Assembly (NCBI RefSeq): GCF_017052585.1
Contig: NZ_JAFFHZ010000001.1
Coordinates: 3,463,001-3,527,000, forward strand
Direction: 5' to 3'
Source of the DNA: Paenibacillus apiarius
GTDB taxonomy: Bacteria > Bacillota > Bacilli > Paenibacillales > Paenibacillaceae
DNA: 64,000 nt
A program made the position numbers and the translations under genes. The notes below the pieces were generated by a model that worked only from the letters and a program-made list of their open reading frames with translations, searched no databases and was not told the origin of the DNA. Shown piece by piece: positions 29,757 through 38,036 of the stretch; the first letter of the stretch is position 1, and each line of letters starts with the position of its first letter.

Positions 29757-30812
29757 ATGAGCGCCATTACGGTGCGGGATTTGAGCAAGACGTTCGCCTA
29801 TTACCGCAAGCAGAGCGGCCTCAGACACTCGCTGCGGAGCTTGTTCCGCCGCGAGCAGCTGTACCGCCATGCCGTCGCCAATGTTTCGTTCGATATCGCC
29901 CAGGGCGAAGCGGTCGGATTCATCGGGCCGAATGGAGCCGGCAAGACGACGACGCTCAAGATGCTGTCAGGCATCCTTCATCCGTCGGAAGGGGAAGCGC
30001 GGGTGCTCGGCTATGTGCCGTGGGAGCGCCGCCGGGAGTTCAAGCGCCGCTTCGCGATCGTCATGGGCCAGAAGAGCCAGCTCTGGTGGGATCTGCCGGC
30101 GAACGAATCGATTTATTTGAATAAATGCATCTATGGAATCGATGACCGCGAGTATCGGATAACGCTGGATGAACTGGCCGACATGCTCGACGTGAAGCAT
30201 CTGCTTGGCGTGCAGGTGCGCCGTCTGTCGCTCGGCGAGCGCATGAAGATGGAGATCATCGCTGCCCTCATCCACCGGCCGAAGCTGCTGTTTCTGGACG
30301 AACCGACGTTAGGGCTGGACTTCGCCGCCCAGCAAAACGTGCGACAATTCCTCAAAGCATACAAGGAAGAAAAGAACGCGACCATCCTGTTGACGAGTCA
30401 CTACATGCGCGATATCGAGCACGTCTGCGCCCGGGCGCTCGTTATTCATAACGGGCGGATCGCTTATGACGGGGAGCTCTCCCGGATGAGCGAGTCGTTC
30501 GGGCGCCGCAAGCGGATGAAGGTGCGGTTCGCCGCATTCATTGCGCCGGAAGAGCTGCACGAGCTCGTGCGTCTGTTGGCGGATGTCCGTACCCACGACG
30601 GCTTGACGGCCGAGCTGGAGGTGGCGTCGGATGAGGTGAAGCCGCTGGCGCGTCTGTTGCTCGATCACGACCTTGTCGAGGATTGGACGGTCGAGGAGGT
30701 TCCCATGGAGGAAGTGATCGAGCGGCTGTATGAAGCGAAGTCTGCGGATGAAGGAGAAGGAGACGATGGGGAAGCACCCGGAACGAGGCCGCGGCAAACG
30801 TCAGAGGGATAG
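29757..30812 (+). CDS. ABC exporter ATP-binding protein
   Basis: A 351-residue ABC ATPase. Walker A is IGPNGAGKTTTLKML (about residues 56-70), the signature is RLSLGERMKMEI and Walker B LLFLDEPTLGLDF; the H-loop is LLTSHYMRDIEH. About 110 extra residues follow the nucleotide-binding core, as in ATPases of ABC-2 exporters with the ABC2_membrane_6 type permeases. GGGAGGGGGAAGC precedes the ATG. The two permease genes follow directly and the first overlaps it by 47 nt. Together they probably export, or confer immunity to, the product of this cluster. Confidence 0.92.
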   Translation: MSAITVRDLSKTFAYYRKQSGLRHSLRSLFRREQLYRHAVANVSFDIAQGEAVGFIGPNGAGKTTTLKMLSGILHPSEGEARVLGYVPWERRREFKRRFAIVMGQKSQLWWDLPANESIYLNKCIYGIDDREYRITLDELADMLDVKHLLGVQVRRLSLGERMKMEIIAALIHRPKLLFLDEPTLGLDFAAQQNVRQFLKAYKEEKNATILLTSHYMRDIEHVCARALVIHNGRIAYDGELSRMSESFGRRKRMKVRFAAFIAPEELHELVRLLADVRTHDGLTAELEVASDEVKPLARLLLDHDLVEDWTVEEVPMEEVIERLYEAKSADEGEGDDGEAPGTRPRQTSEG

Positions 30813-31671
30813 CGGCGGGCCTGGCAGCCTGCAGCCTGAAGATGGCGGTGCGCGCGTCGAGCAGGCACGCAGTGGCAAGTACGCCGCCGCGTTCAAGATC
30901 GGTCTGCAGGCATCGGTCGAATACAGGCTCCAGTTCGTCATCGGACTTGTCAGCCTTGTGTTCCCGGTCGGCATTCAGTCTCTAATCTGGACAGCGGTAT
31001 ACCGCTCGTCTGCCCAAGATGTATTGTACGGATACGATTACGGCCAAATGATACTGTATACCATTCTGTCGGGCATCGTGGCGAAGTTCGTCATGACCCA
31101 ACTGGAGCACACGATTGCGGAGGATATTAAGAGCGGCGGACTGAACGCATATCTGGTGCGCCCCGTCAGCTATTTCGGCTATCGGCTGTGCGCCTATGCG
31201 GGGAGCCGTGTCGTGTCCGACGGCGTGCTGATCGCCTTGGTGACGGCGGTGCTGCTGACCGCAATCCGCTATGGGCATGCGTCGTTGTCTCCGGTTCGGA
31301 TCGGGCTGTTCGCCGCAGCCCTTGTGCTGGCGGCGGCGGTGCAGTTCTTGCTGTCGTACGCCATATGCGCGCTGGCGTTCCGGCTGGCGGAGATTTCGTA
31401 CTTTTTCGTCATTACCGGACTCGTCGTGCAAATGTTAAGCGGAGGGATGGTGCCGCTCGAAGTGTTTGGTGAGACGCTGAATGGATGGTTCCATTTTCTG
31501 CCGTTCAAATATACGATTTATTTCCCGGTCAATGTGCTTAACGGCCGGCTGGCCGAAGGCGAAGCGCTGACAGGCATCCTCATCCAATGCGGTTGGATCG
31601 TGCTGCTGGCCGGAGCTGCGCATCTGGCGTGGCGGCTTGGCTTGAAACGGTACGTCGGGTTGGGAGGGTGA
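30766..31671 (+). CDS. ABC-2 type exporter permease 1
   Basis: A 301-residue membrane protein with six hydrophobic segments after a basic, low-complexity N-terminus (GKHPERGRGKRQRD). Features of the ABC2_membrane_6 family are seen: FKIGLQASVEYRLQFVIGLV, GLNAYLVRPVSYFGYRL and FLPFKYTIYFPVNVLNGRL. Start choice: AAGGAG at 30751-30756 is 9 nt before ATG 30766; in-frame ATGs at 30730 and 30748 lack this spacing. It pairs with the following permease to form a heterodimeric channel. Confidence 0.85.
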   Translation: MGKHPERGRGKRQRDSGGPGSLQPEDGGARVEQARSGKYAAAFKIGLQASVEYRLQFVIGLVSLVFPVGIQSLIWTAVYRSSAQDVLYGYDYGQMILYTILSGIVAKFVMTQLEHTIAEDIKSGGLNAYLVRPVSYFGYRLCAYAGSRVVSDGVLIALVTAVLLTAIRYGHASLSPVRIGLFAAALVLAAAVQFLLSYAICALAFRLAEISYFFVITGLVVQMLSGGMVPLEVFGETLNGWFHFLPFKYTIYFPVNVLNGRLAEGEALTGILIQCGWIVLLAGAAHLAWRLGLKRYVGLGG

Positions 31672-31677
31672 CGTTCG

Positions 31678-32517
31678 ATGAGCACCGGATTGGGATTGCT
31701 GGCACAATGCCGCGCCGCACTGGGAACAGGGATCGAATATGTGCGGTTATATGGCGTATTCGTCAAAAACTGCCTTGCTGCCGGCATGGAATACCGCTTT
31801 AACTTCTGGATGGGCATTGCGGTCGAGATCGCTTTTTTATGCGCCAAGGCGTTGTACATTCTTATCGTATATCAGACCGATCTGCATATCGGCAAGCTGA
31901 CTCCGGATCATATCCTGCTGTTCATTGGCACCTATACGATGATGACGGGTCTCTACATGGGACTGTTTTACGTTAATTTTATCCGGCTGCAGCAATATAT
32001 CCGGGACGGCACGCTCGATCTGCTCATGACGAAGCCAATCTCGCTGCAATTTCTCGTCTCGCTGCGCTATGTCGACATTGGCTTGCCCGTGCCGAATGTG
32101 CTTGCCGGGGCGATGATGATCGCCGTCGGCTGGCATCGCGCCGGACTGCCGCTTAACGGCAATATTGCAGGCTTTGCCGGTTTGCTGCTGGCGGCGCTGG
32201 CCGTCACATACGGGATTATGCTGCTGCCGGCCTTGCTGGCCTTTCGCTTCGTGCAGACCGGTGCGGTAACGGAAATCTCGCATTCCATCTGGGATGCGAA
32301 CAATATGCCGCTCGACATCTTTCCGCAATGGCTGCAGCGCATTGGCGTGTACATCATTCCCGTGTTTCTCATTAGCAACTATGCGCCGAAGTTCGTCTTG
32401 AATGAGCTCGCCATGTGGGATATCATCTGGGCTGCTGCTGCGCCCGTCTTGCTGTTCGCGCTTGTGAGATGGTGCTGGAAGCGGGCCGCCCGGGGTTACA
32501 GCAGCGCCGGCAGCTAG
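31678..32517 (+). CDS. ABC-2 type exporter permease 2
   Basis: A 279-residue membrane protein with six hydrophobic segments, paralogous in layout to permease 1: CLAAGMEYRFNFWMGIAVEI, the cytosolic loop IRDGTLDLLMTKPISLQF, and FPQWLQRIGVYIIPVFLISN near the end. GGGAGGGTGACG precedes the ATG, 6 nt after the stop of permease 1. It forms the exporter with the ATPase at 29757. Confidence 0.87.
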   Translation: MSTGLGLLAQCRAALGTGIEYVRLYGVFVKNCLAAGMEYRFNFWMGIAVEIAFLCAKALYILIVYQTDLHIGKLTPDHILLFIGTYTMMTGLYMGLFYVNFIRLQQYIRDGTLDLLMTKPISLQFLVSLRYVDIGLPVPNVLAGAMMIAVGWHRAGLPLNGNIAGFAGLLLAALAVTYGIMLLPALLAFRFVQTGAVTEISHSIWDANNMPLDIFPQWLQRIGVYIIPVFLISNYAPKFVLNELAMWDIIWAAAAPVLLFALVRWCWKRAARGYSSAGS

Positions 32518-32553
32518 CTGGTGCGGACTTGGATATGGAGGAAGGAGATCGGC

Positions 32554-33549
32554 ATGATGAATAAAACAGAAGAGAGACTGCGCTATGAGCTCAGCTTTTT
32601 CGACTGCCGGAACATTCAAGTGTCCCTGGCGCTGCAGGACTGGGGGGTTCCAGTCGAGCTGCTCTATTACAATGCATGGGAGAGCACGAGTGACATTTAC
32701 GAGCATTTATATGTGAAAAAGTCGATGCCGTGGTCTTACGCTTCCCCATGTCTTGAACCGGCGGAGCTGGAGCTTGTCGGAGTTCCGTTCGATCTCGTGC
32801 CGTACACGTGCTATGACGATATAGCACCGCTCCTGAAGGAGACGGATTATGCCGCTCGCGCCGTCTTTCTCTGGATCGCCTGCGGGGAAGTGCCATATGC
32901 GAAGCCAGGGGTATTCGGTACCCCGGAAGCGGAGCATTCCATATGGATACGCGGGTGGGCTGCGGAGGAGCGTCCGGGCATACCCGCAGGCTATTGCGTA
33001 CGTGACACGTATCCCGAGTACGAAGGGATGGTGTCGGAGGAGGATATACGCAGAATGTGCGAGGTTCCGCACATCAAGGAGGAAGACAGGAAGGCGTTCA
33101 TCCTCTGGAAACAGGAACAGGCGGAACCCGCAGACGCAGAACGGATTATGGAGAGGTATGCCGATAGGAATAGCGTGCTGGAGGATGATTTGTCTTTCTA
33201 TGATAAGGTGTGCGCATACGCGGAGAGCGGCGGCCCCGGACCATTCGCTGACCTGACGGAGCTGTACGATTGTCATGCGCACGCCTTCAAGTTCATTGCG
33301 GGTTCACGCTATGTATTTTCCGCTTTCGTGGAAGCGGTCGAGGGCGCAAGCGAACGGTCGCGTTTGCTGCGGGACATTGCGCGCAAGGCGGACACGTTGA
33401 AGAATGTCTTCCTGATGGCCGTCCATAGCGGGCGCGCAGACTGCAAGGCCATCATTCGAATGTGCCGCGCTTTGCAGCAGCTGGAGTATAAATGGAAGAG
33501 CAGCGGTGATATAGAGCTGTGCCGGAATGTTTTTGCGATCAAGCGCTAA
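32554..33549 (+). CDS. BtrH-like acyltransferase (papain-like fold), putative
   Basis: A 331-residue soluble protein. The N-terminal 170 residues match the pattern of the BtrH_N domain, a C39/papain-like fold: Cys18 in FFDCRN, His128 in EAEHSIWIRGW, and Asp151 in CVRDTYP followed by VSEEDI. These would be a Cys-His-Asp triad. The C-terminal 150 residues are helical. BtrH in butirosin biosynthesis moves an acyl group from the carrier protein BtrI to the aminoglycoside. With an ACP and ATP-grasp gene in the same cluster, an ACP-to-acceptor acyl transfer is the natural hypothesis. ATG 32554 follows GGAAGGAG by 6 nt; an upstream ATG at 32521 has no ribosome site. Assignment is by eye. Confidence 0.6.
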   Translation: MMNKTEERLRYELSFFDCRNIQVSLALQDWGVPVELLYYNAWESTSDIYEHLYVKKSMPWSYASPCLEPAELELVGVPFDLVPYTCYDDIAPLLKETDYAARAVFLWIACGEVPYAKPGVFGTPEAEHSIWIRGWAAEERPGIPAGYCVRDTYPEYEGMVSEEDIRRMCEVPHIKEEDRKAFILWKQEQAEPADAERIMERYADRNSVLEDDLSFYDKVCAYAESGGPGPFADLTELYDCHAHAFKFIAGSRYVFSAFVEAVEGASERSRLLRDIARKADTLKNVFLMAVHSGRADCKAIIRMCRALQQLEYKWKSSGDIELCRNVFAIKR

Positions 33550-33743
33550 TGGCATTCAAGGCGGTTCCAGCATCATACAGCAAGGTGCTCCCAGACATTT
33601 CCCGGCCTCCTGCATCTCCGGCATGCAGTACTCCTGACTCATAGGGAGAATGAATCAAGCATTGTTTTGACAGGGGGTCTATCATGCCAGCCAACGGCGG
33701 CACCGCCCATCGTTGTCACCTCGCCCGCTGTAACGGCATAGCA

Positions 33744-33769
33744 AAACCCGGGGATATCCCCGGGTTTTT
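33744..33769. terminator. Bidirectional terminator
   Basis: AAACCCGGGG (33744-33753) and CCCCGGGTTT (33758-33767) form a perfect 10-bp stem around ATAT, with T-runs on both strands. It separates the convergent BtrH-like and MFS genes. The 195 nt before it show no gene. Confidence 0.9.
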
Positions 33770-33800
33770 CACGTGCATACACCTCTAAGCCACACCGTCA

Positions 33801-35006
33801 TTACATGCCGCGGTTGACTGCAGCGTGCTGCTGCTTCGCATGGCGCTGCGACCAGTATCCAAGGCTCATCGTGGCGAGCAATAGGATACCGGTCACCCAG
33901 AAGACGGCGTGAATCGAGAACACGCCGCTTATGGCGCCGCCCACGAGCGGTCCCAGCATGCCGCCGAGCTGGCTTGCGGTCTGGTTCAAGCTGAAGGCGC
34001 GGCCGCGGAACTCGCTTTCCGTCGTGCGGACGACAAGACCGTTCAACGCCGGGAACACGGCGCAGAAGAAGATGCCGTACATGAACCGGATGATGGAGAA
34101 CCACCATATGTTGTGGAACGGAATTTGGAGCAGCGTCCCAATGCCTCCGGCCAGCAGGCCGATTAACAATATTTTGTGAAAGCCGATCCGGTCGGCCAGT
34201 TTCCCCCAGCGGGGGGCGAACAGAATGCCGGCAATCCCGACAAGGGAAAAGACGAAGCCTGCAGCCAGCGAGGCGTCCTTCGCCGTAATGCCGAGCTCGA
34301 CAATGTACAGCGGCAGCACCGGTTCAATCGTCATGACGGAGAATTGGGTGCAGAGTGTCAGGATGAGCACGATCATGAACGGCTTGTTATGAGCCGCGAG
34401 ACTGATCGTATGGACGATCGAGCCGCTGTCCTTGCTGGGAACGAAGGATTCCTCCTTGACCCAGAACATAATGAGCAGCGTCGCAATGAAGCAGAGCACC
34501 CCTGCGCTGCCGAAAGCGATCCGGTTATCGAAAATTTTTGACAACACGCCGCCCAGCAACGGTCCCATAATGCTGCCGGTTGCGGTAGCCGTAGATATCA
34601 TCGACAGCGCGTAGCCGACCTTTTTCTCCGGAGTATTCGTGCCGACAAGCGCTATGGATCCAGGAATGAAGCCGGACAGCAGGCCCTGCAGCAGCCGCAG
34701 CGCGAGCAGCTGATACGGACTGGTGACGAATGCGGTTAGAACATAAATGACGCAGAGTGCCAGCCCTGCCCGGATAATCATCGGCTTGCGGCCGTATTTG
34801 TCGCCGATGGCGCCCCAGAAAGGCGATGCGATGGCCCCGGCCAGAAAGGCGCTGCTGAACAAAATCCCGGACCACAGCTCGACATGGTCATTGACGCCGA
34901 TCTGGATCAGGAACAGCGGCAGGAACGGAATGACCATCGAGAAGCTGGAGGATACGATGAATGAGCCGACCCATAGAATCCATAAATTTTTCTTCCACGT
35001 TTCCAT
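33801..35006 (-). CDS. MFS multidrug-type transporter, DHA1
   Basis: A 401-residue permease with 12 hydrophobic segments. Motif A between TM2 and TM3 reads GAIGDKYGRKPMI, the repeat of it in the second half is APRWGKLADRIGFHK, and LRLLQGLLSGFIPG marks TM4. This is the DHA1 drug:H+ antiporter pattern. GGGGGAGTGAAGCTCTA precedes the ATG at 35006. It is monocistronic and faces the biosynthetic cluster. It might add resistance to that product, but it is transcribed separately. Confidence 0.9.
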   Translation of the reverse strand: METWKKNLWILWVGSFIVSSSFSMVIPFLPLFLIQIGVNDHVELWSGILFSSAFLAGAIASPFWGAIGDKYGRKPMIIRAGLALCVIYVLTAFVTSPYQLLALRLLQGLLSGFIPGSIALVGTNTPEKKVGYALSMISTATATGSIMGPLLGGVLSKIFDNRIAFGSAGVLCFIATLLIMFWVKEESFVPSKDSGSIVHTISLAAHNKPFMIVLILTLCTQFSVMTIEPVLPLYIVELGITAKDASLAAGFVFSLVGIAGILFAPRWGKLADRIGFHKILLIGLLAGGIGTLLQIPFHNIWWFSIIRFMYGIFFCAVFPALNGLVVRTTESEFRGRAFSLNQTASQLGGMLGPLVGGAISGVFSIHAVFWVTGILLLATMSLGYWSQRHAKQQHAAVNRGM

Positions 35007-35213
35007 TAGAGCTTCACTCCCCCTATTCCTTTTTAGTAGTGCGATTCCGTTGGAGTGTCTTTCTAACGGGAATCCATTGCTAACTCAAATTCCTCAGACC
35101 GAACACTTTAGACCTAAACTATTATACAGCAATATTCCTCCTTTTTCTCCTCTGACGCTGTTGCAGAGTGTCACTCTCCCTTTCAAATGCCTGTCGTTGC
35201 AAGCAAAATGAAT

Positions 35214-35251
35214 AGAAAAAAGGCTCCTTCCCTAATGTCGGAAGAAAGCCT
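35214..35251 (-). terminator. Terminator of the WYL gene pair
   Basis: AGGCTCCTTCC (35221-35231) pairs with GGAAGAAAGCCT (35240-35251), one bulge, and the minus strand continues TTTTTTCTATT. It ends the WYL transcript about 35 nt after its last stop. Confidence 0.8.
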
Positions 35252-35284
35252 CGTTATTGGCTTCACTATTCCTAGCTGTACAAA

Positions 35285-36139
35285 TTACACGCTCTGCTCC
35301 TCCTTGCGCTGACTTTGCTGACTTTCAAGCTCATCGCCGATCCGGTATCGCGCGAGCGCCTTATCCGCACTTTCACGCATGCGCCGCTGCAGCTTTTCGC
35401 CTTCGATGATGCGCACCCGTTTGCCGAGAAAACGGATTTTGGACAAAATATATTCGCATTCGTCTCCCATAAATGCAAGCCGGATCAGGTATGTATCCGT
35501 GTCATCCAAATATTCCACTTCCTTCTCGAAGCAGGAGAAAGCGTACATAATGCGGGACAGCTCCCGATTGTACATCCGCATCACTTCGATGACTGCGTGC
35601 TCTTTGCGGGAATCAAGGATAGCGGCGATCTTAATGAGCAATTCCTCCGCTCTGGGAGCGGAAATGGGCTCTGCCCGCACGTCCGTAATATTCCGCAGTC
35701 TAGTGGACATGAACATATGACGGCGTGGATGGTGCCATAACAGGTACCACTCCCGTTTGACCATGGAATATTCCAGCTTATAAGGGAATCCGGATTGCGC
35801 CGGCTGCATGCCTCCGTGCTTGAGCCGATAGGAAATGCGGATGCCCTGGCGCTCTGCGATAATTCGGCGCAAGGGGCGCAGGAGCGGGTGGTACACTTGG
35901 CGCTCGACACTGGCTGCCTTTTCGGCGACATGCTCGGCAATATCAATGTCCGCCTCGGATTGCAGCACGGACGCCAGCTTAGCCATCGTCTCCGGCGTGA
36001 ACGCTGCGGCTTCGGCAGGATGGTCCAGCATCGCTTTTAACCATGACCGTTCGTGTGAAGTGACGGCGAACGTGCCGGATTCCTCCAGCCGCGACATAAT
36101 CTGATAGTTAAAAATCTTCTCGAACAGGTTCATCGCCAT
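35285..36139 (-). CDS. WYL-domain regulator 2
   Basis: A 284-residue protein dominated by a WYL domain (residues about 85-250) with RQGIRISYRLKHGG and YSMVKREWYLLWHHPRRH, then a WCX-like C-terminus (ALARYRIGDE). No strong helix-turn-helix is visible at the N-terminus. WYL domains sense nucleic acids or nucleotides and control conflict and repair systems. It overlaps WYL regulator 1 by 32 nt, so the two are co-translated and probably act together. They diverge from the Y-RNA/Ro60/RtcB operon. Confidence 0.8.
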   Translation of the reverse strand: MAMNLFEKIFNYQIMSRLEESGTFAVTSHERSWLKAMLDHPAEAAAFTPETMAKLASVLQSEADIDIAEHVAEKAASVERQVYHPLLRPLRRIIAERQGIRISYRLKHGGMQPAQSGFPYKLEYSMVKREWYLLWHHPRRHMFMSTRLRNITDVRAEPISAPRAEELLIKIAAILDSRKEHAVIEVMRMYNRELSRIMYAFSCFEKEVEYLDDTDTYLIRLAFMGDECEYILSKIRFLGKRVRIIEGEKLQRRMRESADKALARYRIGDELESQQSQRKEEQSV

Positions 36140-37439
36140 AGTATGATTGAATCTCCTTCCACTCGTCGATCAGCTCCTGCCGGAGCTTCTGCGGCTTCAA
36201 CACTTCGCAGCTGGAGCCGAAGCTGCGCAGCCATGGTTTAATTTCCGTAATCCCGTTTACCGTGATTTCATACAAGAACGAATCGTTATTCTCCTCGATG
36301 ACGCGCCCCCACTGGCCCTGCAGCAGCACGCGCTCCTTGATGAAATTCGCGCGCGCGCCTTCGGGGTTATAGAACCGCGCCACCACCGTCATTGGATGGC
36401 CGGTGTCCACAAGCCAGCTGTGACGCGTCCGCTCCTCCAGCTCCTGCAGCTTGCGGTTGAACAGTTCCTCGGGCACGGCTTCGCCTGCTTGAACTTGAGT
36501 CAGCCCCTCCATCCGGTATTTCATGAGCCCTAGCCGGGAGGTGTGGCCGAGCAAATACCATCTGCCGTATTGATGGTCGTAGACCACCTTCAATGGCAGC
36601 ACGCTTTCCTGCTTTCCTTGCGTGTCGCGCTGGAAGAGCGGATTCGTGTTCTGTGAGGCGTACTTCTTCCGCGCCTTGGGCGAGAAATAGAGGAATGACA
36701 GCTTGCGGCGCTCCCGTATCGCCTGCAGCAGCGGATACAGATGCGCCTCATCCAAAATGCGAGAGTAATAATGATATTTGTATAGAAAGAGTTCCGCCGT
36801 GCCGGCGTCCATTTCCTTCCGCTTTAACGCCTGCTTCAAATTATCTCTGAGGATATAGCCTTGAACGGAAGGCACCTGCGTATTCGCCATGACATCGACG
36901 AAGTCGTAGAGGTCGATCAATTCGTCGTCCGTCAGCTCGTTGACGATGTCATGATGCATCGAGTACCGGTAAGGCCGGCCGCCTTTCATTTTACGGATGA
37001 CGCCGACGTCCTCCAAATATTTCAGATCGGAACGAATTGTCTTCTCGTCCGGAAGCGGGTACTCTTCAGGCAACTGGCAGCTGCAAGCGTCAATCAGCTC
37101 CATCGCGGTCATCGCCTGCTCCTGCAAAGCCGCCAAGATGACCGATAAGCGATAGCTTTCTGATTCCTTCAACGATTTGGCCCGGAACAAGAACAGGAGC
37201 ATCGGATCTGCCGATTCATAGTAATTGAAACGGAGCGTGTCTGCGAACTCCCGGCCCTCATCTTGGGGGAGCTGCCGGGAGATTGTATGTACGATTTCCT
37301 TCAGGCGCCGAATCGTCTTGTCGAACGTATGCACCGAAATGCCCAAGCGCTGCGCAAATTGCTGCCGGCTGTAAGCGCCGCTGGTCAGCACAAGCATGCG
37401 GAGAAATTGAATTTCTTTATCGAAGCTTTCTTTCGCCAT
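36108..37439 (-). CDS. WYL-domain regulator 1 with N-terminal HTH
   Basis: A 443-residue transcription regulator. The N-terminal winged helix is ASTS-like in layout: VLTSGAYSRQQFAQRLGISV and HTFDKTIRRLKEIVHTI (residues 14-50), with a second wHTH around 110-150. The WYL domain has RRKLSFLYFSPKAR and VYDHQYGRWYLLGHTSRLGL, and the C-terminal WCX extension ends IKPWLRSFGSSCEVLKPQKL. Start choice: GGAGG is 8 nt before ATG 37439; the frame upstream to 37499 lacks a ribosome site. Its start faces the RNA array at 37.6 kb, so it is the prime candidate to sense RNA damage and control the operon (inference). Confidence 0.85.
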   Translation of the reverse strand: MAKESFDKEIQFLRMLVLTSGAYSRQQFAQRLGISVHTFDKTIRRLKEIVHTISRQLPQDEGREFADTLRFNYYESADPMLLFLFRAKSLKESESYRLSVILAALQEQAMTAMELIDACSCQLPEEYPLPDEKTIRSDLKYLEDVGVIRKMKGGRPYRYSMHHDIVNELTDDELIDLYDFVDVMANTQVPSVQGYILRDNLKQALKRKEMDAGTAELFLYKYHYYSRILDEAHLYPLLQAIRERRKLSFLYFSPKARKKYASQNTNPLFQRDTQGKQESVLPLKVVYDHQYGRWYLLGHTSRLGLMKYRMEGLTQVQAGEAVPEELFNRKLQELEERTRHSWLVDTGHPMTVVARFYNPEGARANFIKERVLLQGQWGRVIEENNDSFLYEITVNGITEIKPWLRSFGSSCEVLKPQKLRQELIDEWKEIQSYYGDEPVREDF

Positions 37440-37610
37440 GGGAGGAGCCTCCTTTCCGGTCCCAGAGGGGTCTATATTCCATTTTAGCAGGGGAGACATA
37501 TGGGGAAAATGGGAAACTTTTTTTCATGTCGTAATACTTCCGCCATGTTCGCGCCTGCAAAAATGAGCGAAGATAAGGATGTGTTGCCGGGCACCCCGAG
37601 TGAAGGCGGC

Positions 37611-37760
37611 ACGGCGCTCCATGAGGCGCATGGACGGGTTACTTCGCCTTTTAAGCGACAGGTCGTTGGTTCGAGTCCAACTCCCGCCACGTATGGCGGG
37701 ATAGCTCAGGTGGTAGAGCAGTTATGTTCCTGTCCGCCCAACTTCCTCATGGACCGTCTT
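37611..37760 (+). ncRNA. Y RNA-like (YrlA-type) RNA 1 with circularly permuted tRNA mimic
   Basis: An outer 9-bp helix, TCCATGAGG (37618-37626) with CCTCATGGA (37745-37753), closes a structured RNA. Inside it, GACAGG (37657-37662) pairs with CCTGTC (37729-37734) and encloses a tRNA-like module in permuted order. First comes the T-arm GTTGG-TTCGAGT-CCAAC (37665-37681). Next is the acceptor helix TCCCGCC/GGCGGGA (37682-37688 with 37695-37701), capped by the loop ACGTAT. Last is the D-arm GCTC-AGGTGGTA-GAGC (37704-37719). Bacterial YrlA RNAs have exactly this design: a Ro60-binding helix plus a tRNA mimic with a closed acceptor end. The RNA lies 280 nt upstream of the Ro60 gene. Ends are approximate. 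Confidence 0.82.
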
Positions 37761-37775
37761 CAAAAAAACAATCTC

Positions 37776-37890
37776 GCAAAGCGAGGCGCTTGAAAGGGAT
37801 CCTTCGACTTTTATGGGAAAAGTAATGACGGTGTTCACCGGTTCGTCCGGAGCATCATGTGGCCTTTTCACTCTTTTCCTCGCTTCTGTT
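37776..37890 (+). ncRNA. Y RNA-like RNA 2
   Basis: AAGCGAGG (37779-37786) pairs perfectly with CCTCGCTT (37878-37885), and AAAGG (37793-37797) with CCTTT (37863-37867). After the outer helix comes the block GAGGCGC-N6-GGG-N4-CTTCG that also occurs at the same place in RNA 1 and RNA 3. The apical part contains CCGG-TTCGT-CCGG, a short T-arm-like hairpin, but no D-arm or acceptor. It is therefore a paralogue of RNA 1 without the full tRNA mimic. Ends are approximate. Confidence 0.65.
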
Positions 37891-37914
37891 ATGAAACTTG
37901 CATGTAAATGAATG

Positions 37915-38010
37915 AATCCGGCGAGGCGCCGGGGAGGGTTCCTTCGCATCCAGCGCTTTGAGGCAGGTTCGAGCCTGCACGACCTTCCCCTCCTTTCCTC
38001 GCCGCTTATT
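37915..38010 (+). ncRNA. Y RNA-like RNA 3
   Basis: CGGCGAGG (37919-37926) pairs with CCTCGCCG (37997-38004), and a second 10-bp helix forms between GGGGAGGGTT (37931-37940) and GACCTTCCCC (37981-37990). The 5' block GAGGCGC ... GGGTT ... CTTCG aligns with RNAs 1 and 2. The apex has a T-arm-like hairpin GCAGG-TTCGAG-CCTGC (37963-37978). It ends about 27 nt before the Ro60 start codon, so it could also act as a 5' untranslated structure. Ends are approximate. Confidence 0.68.
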
Positions 38011-38036
38011 TCTATGAACCGGGAGGCTGAACAATC

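Noticed and set aside
28848-29870. Long minus-strand open frame opposite the radical SAM gene
   Set aside because: Shadow of the radical SAM coding sequence with its clear Fe-S motif; no ribosome site.
37640-37735. A tRNA gene (T-arm, acceptor and D-arm consensus)
   Set aside because: The halves are in permuted order, the acceptor ends are joined by a 6-nt loop, and no anticodon arm can be formed. It is treated as a Y-RNA tRNA mimic, not a tRNA gene.
37484-37793. Open reading frames on both strands across the RNA array (including one that reads like a common spurious protein over a tRNA)
   Set aside because: They run through the structured RNA helices and have no ribosome sites; the RNA explanation accounts for the sequence.
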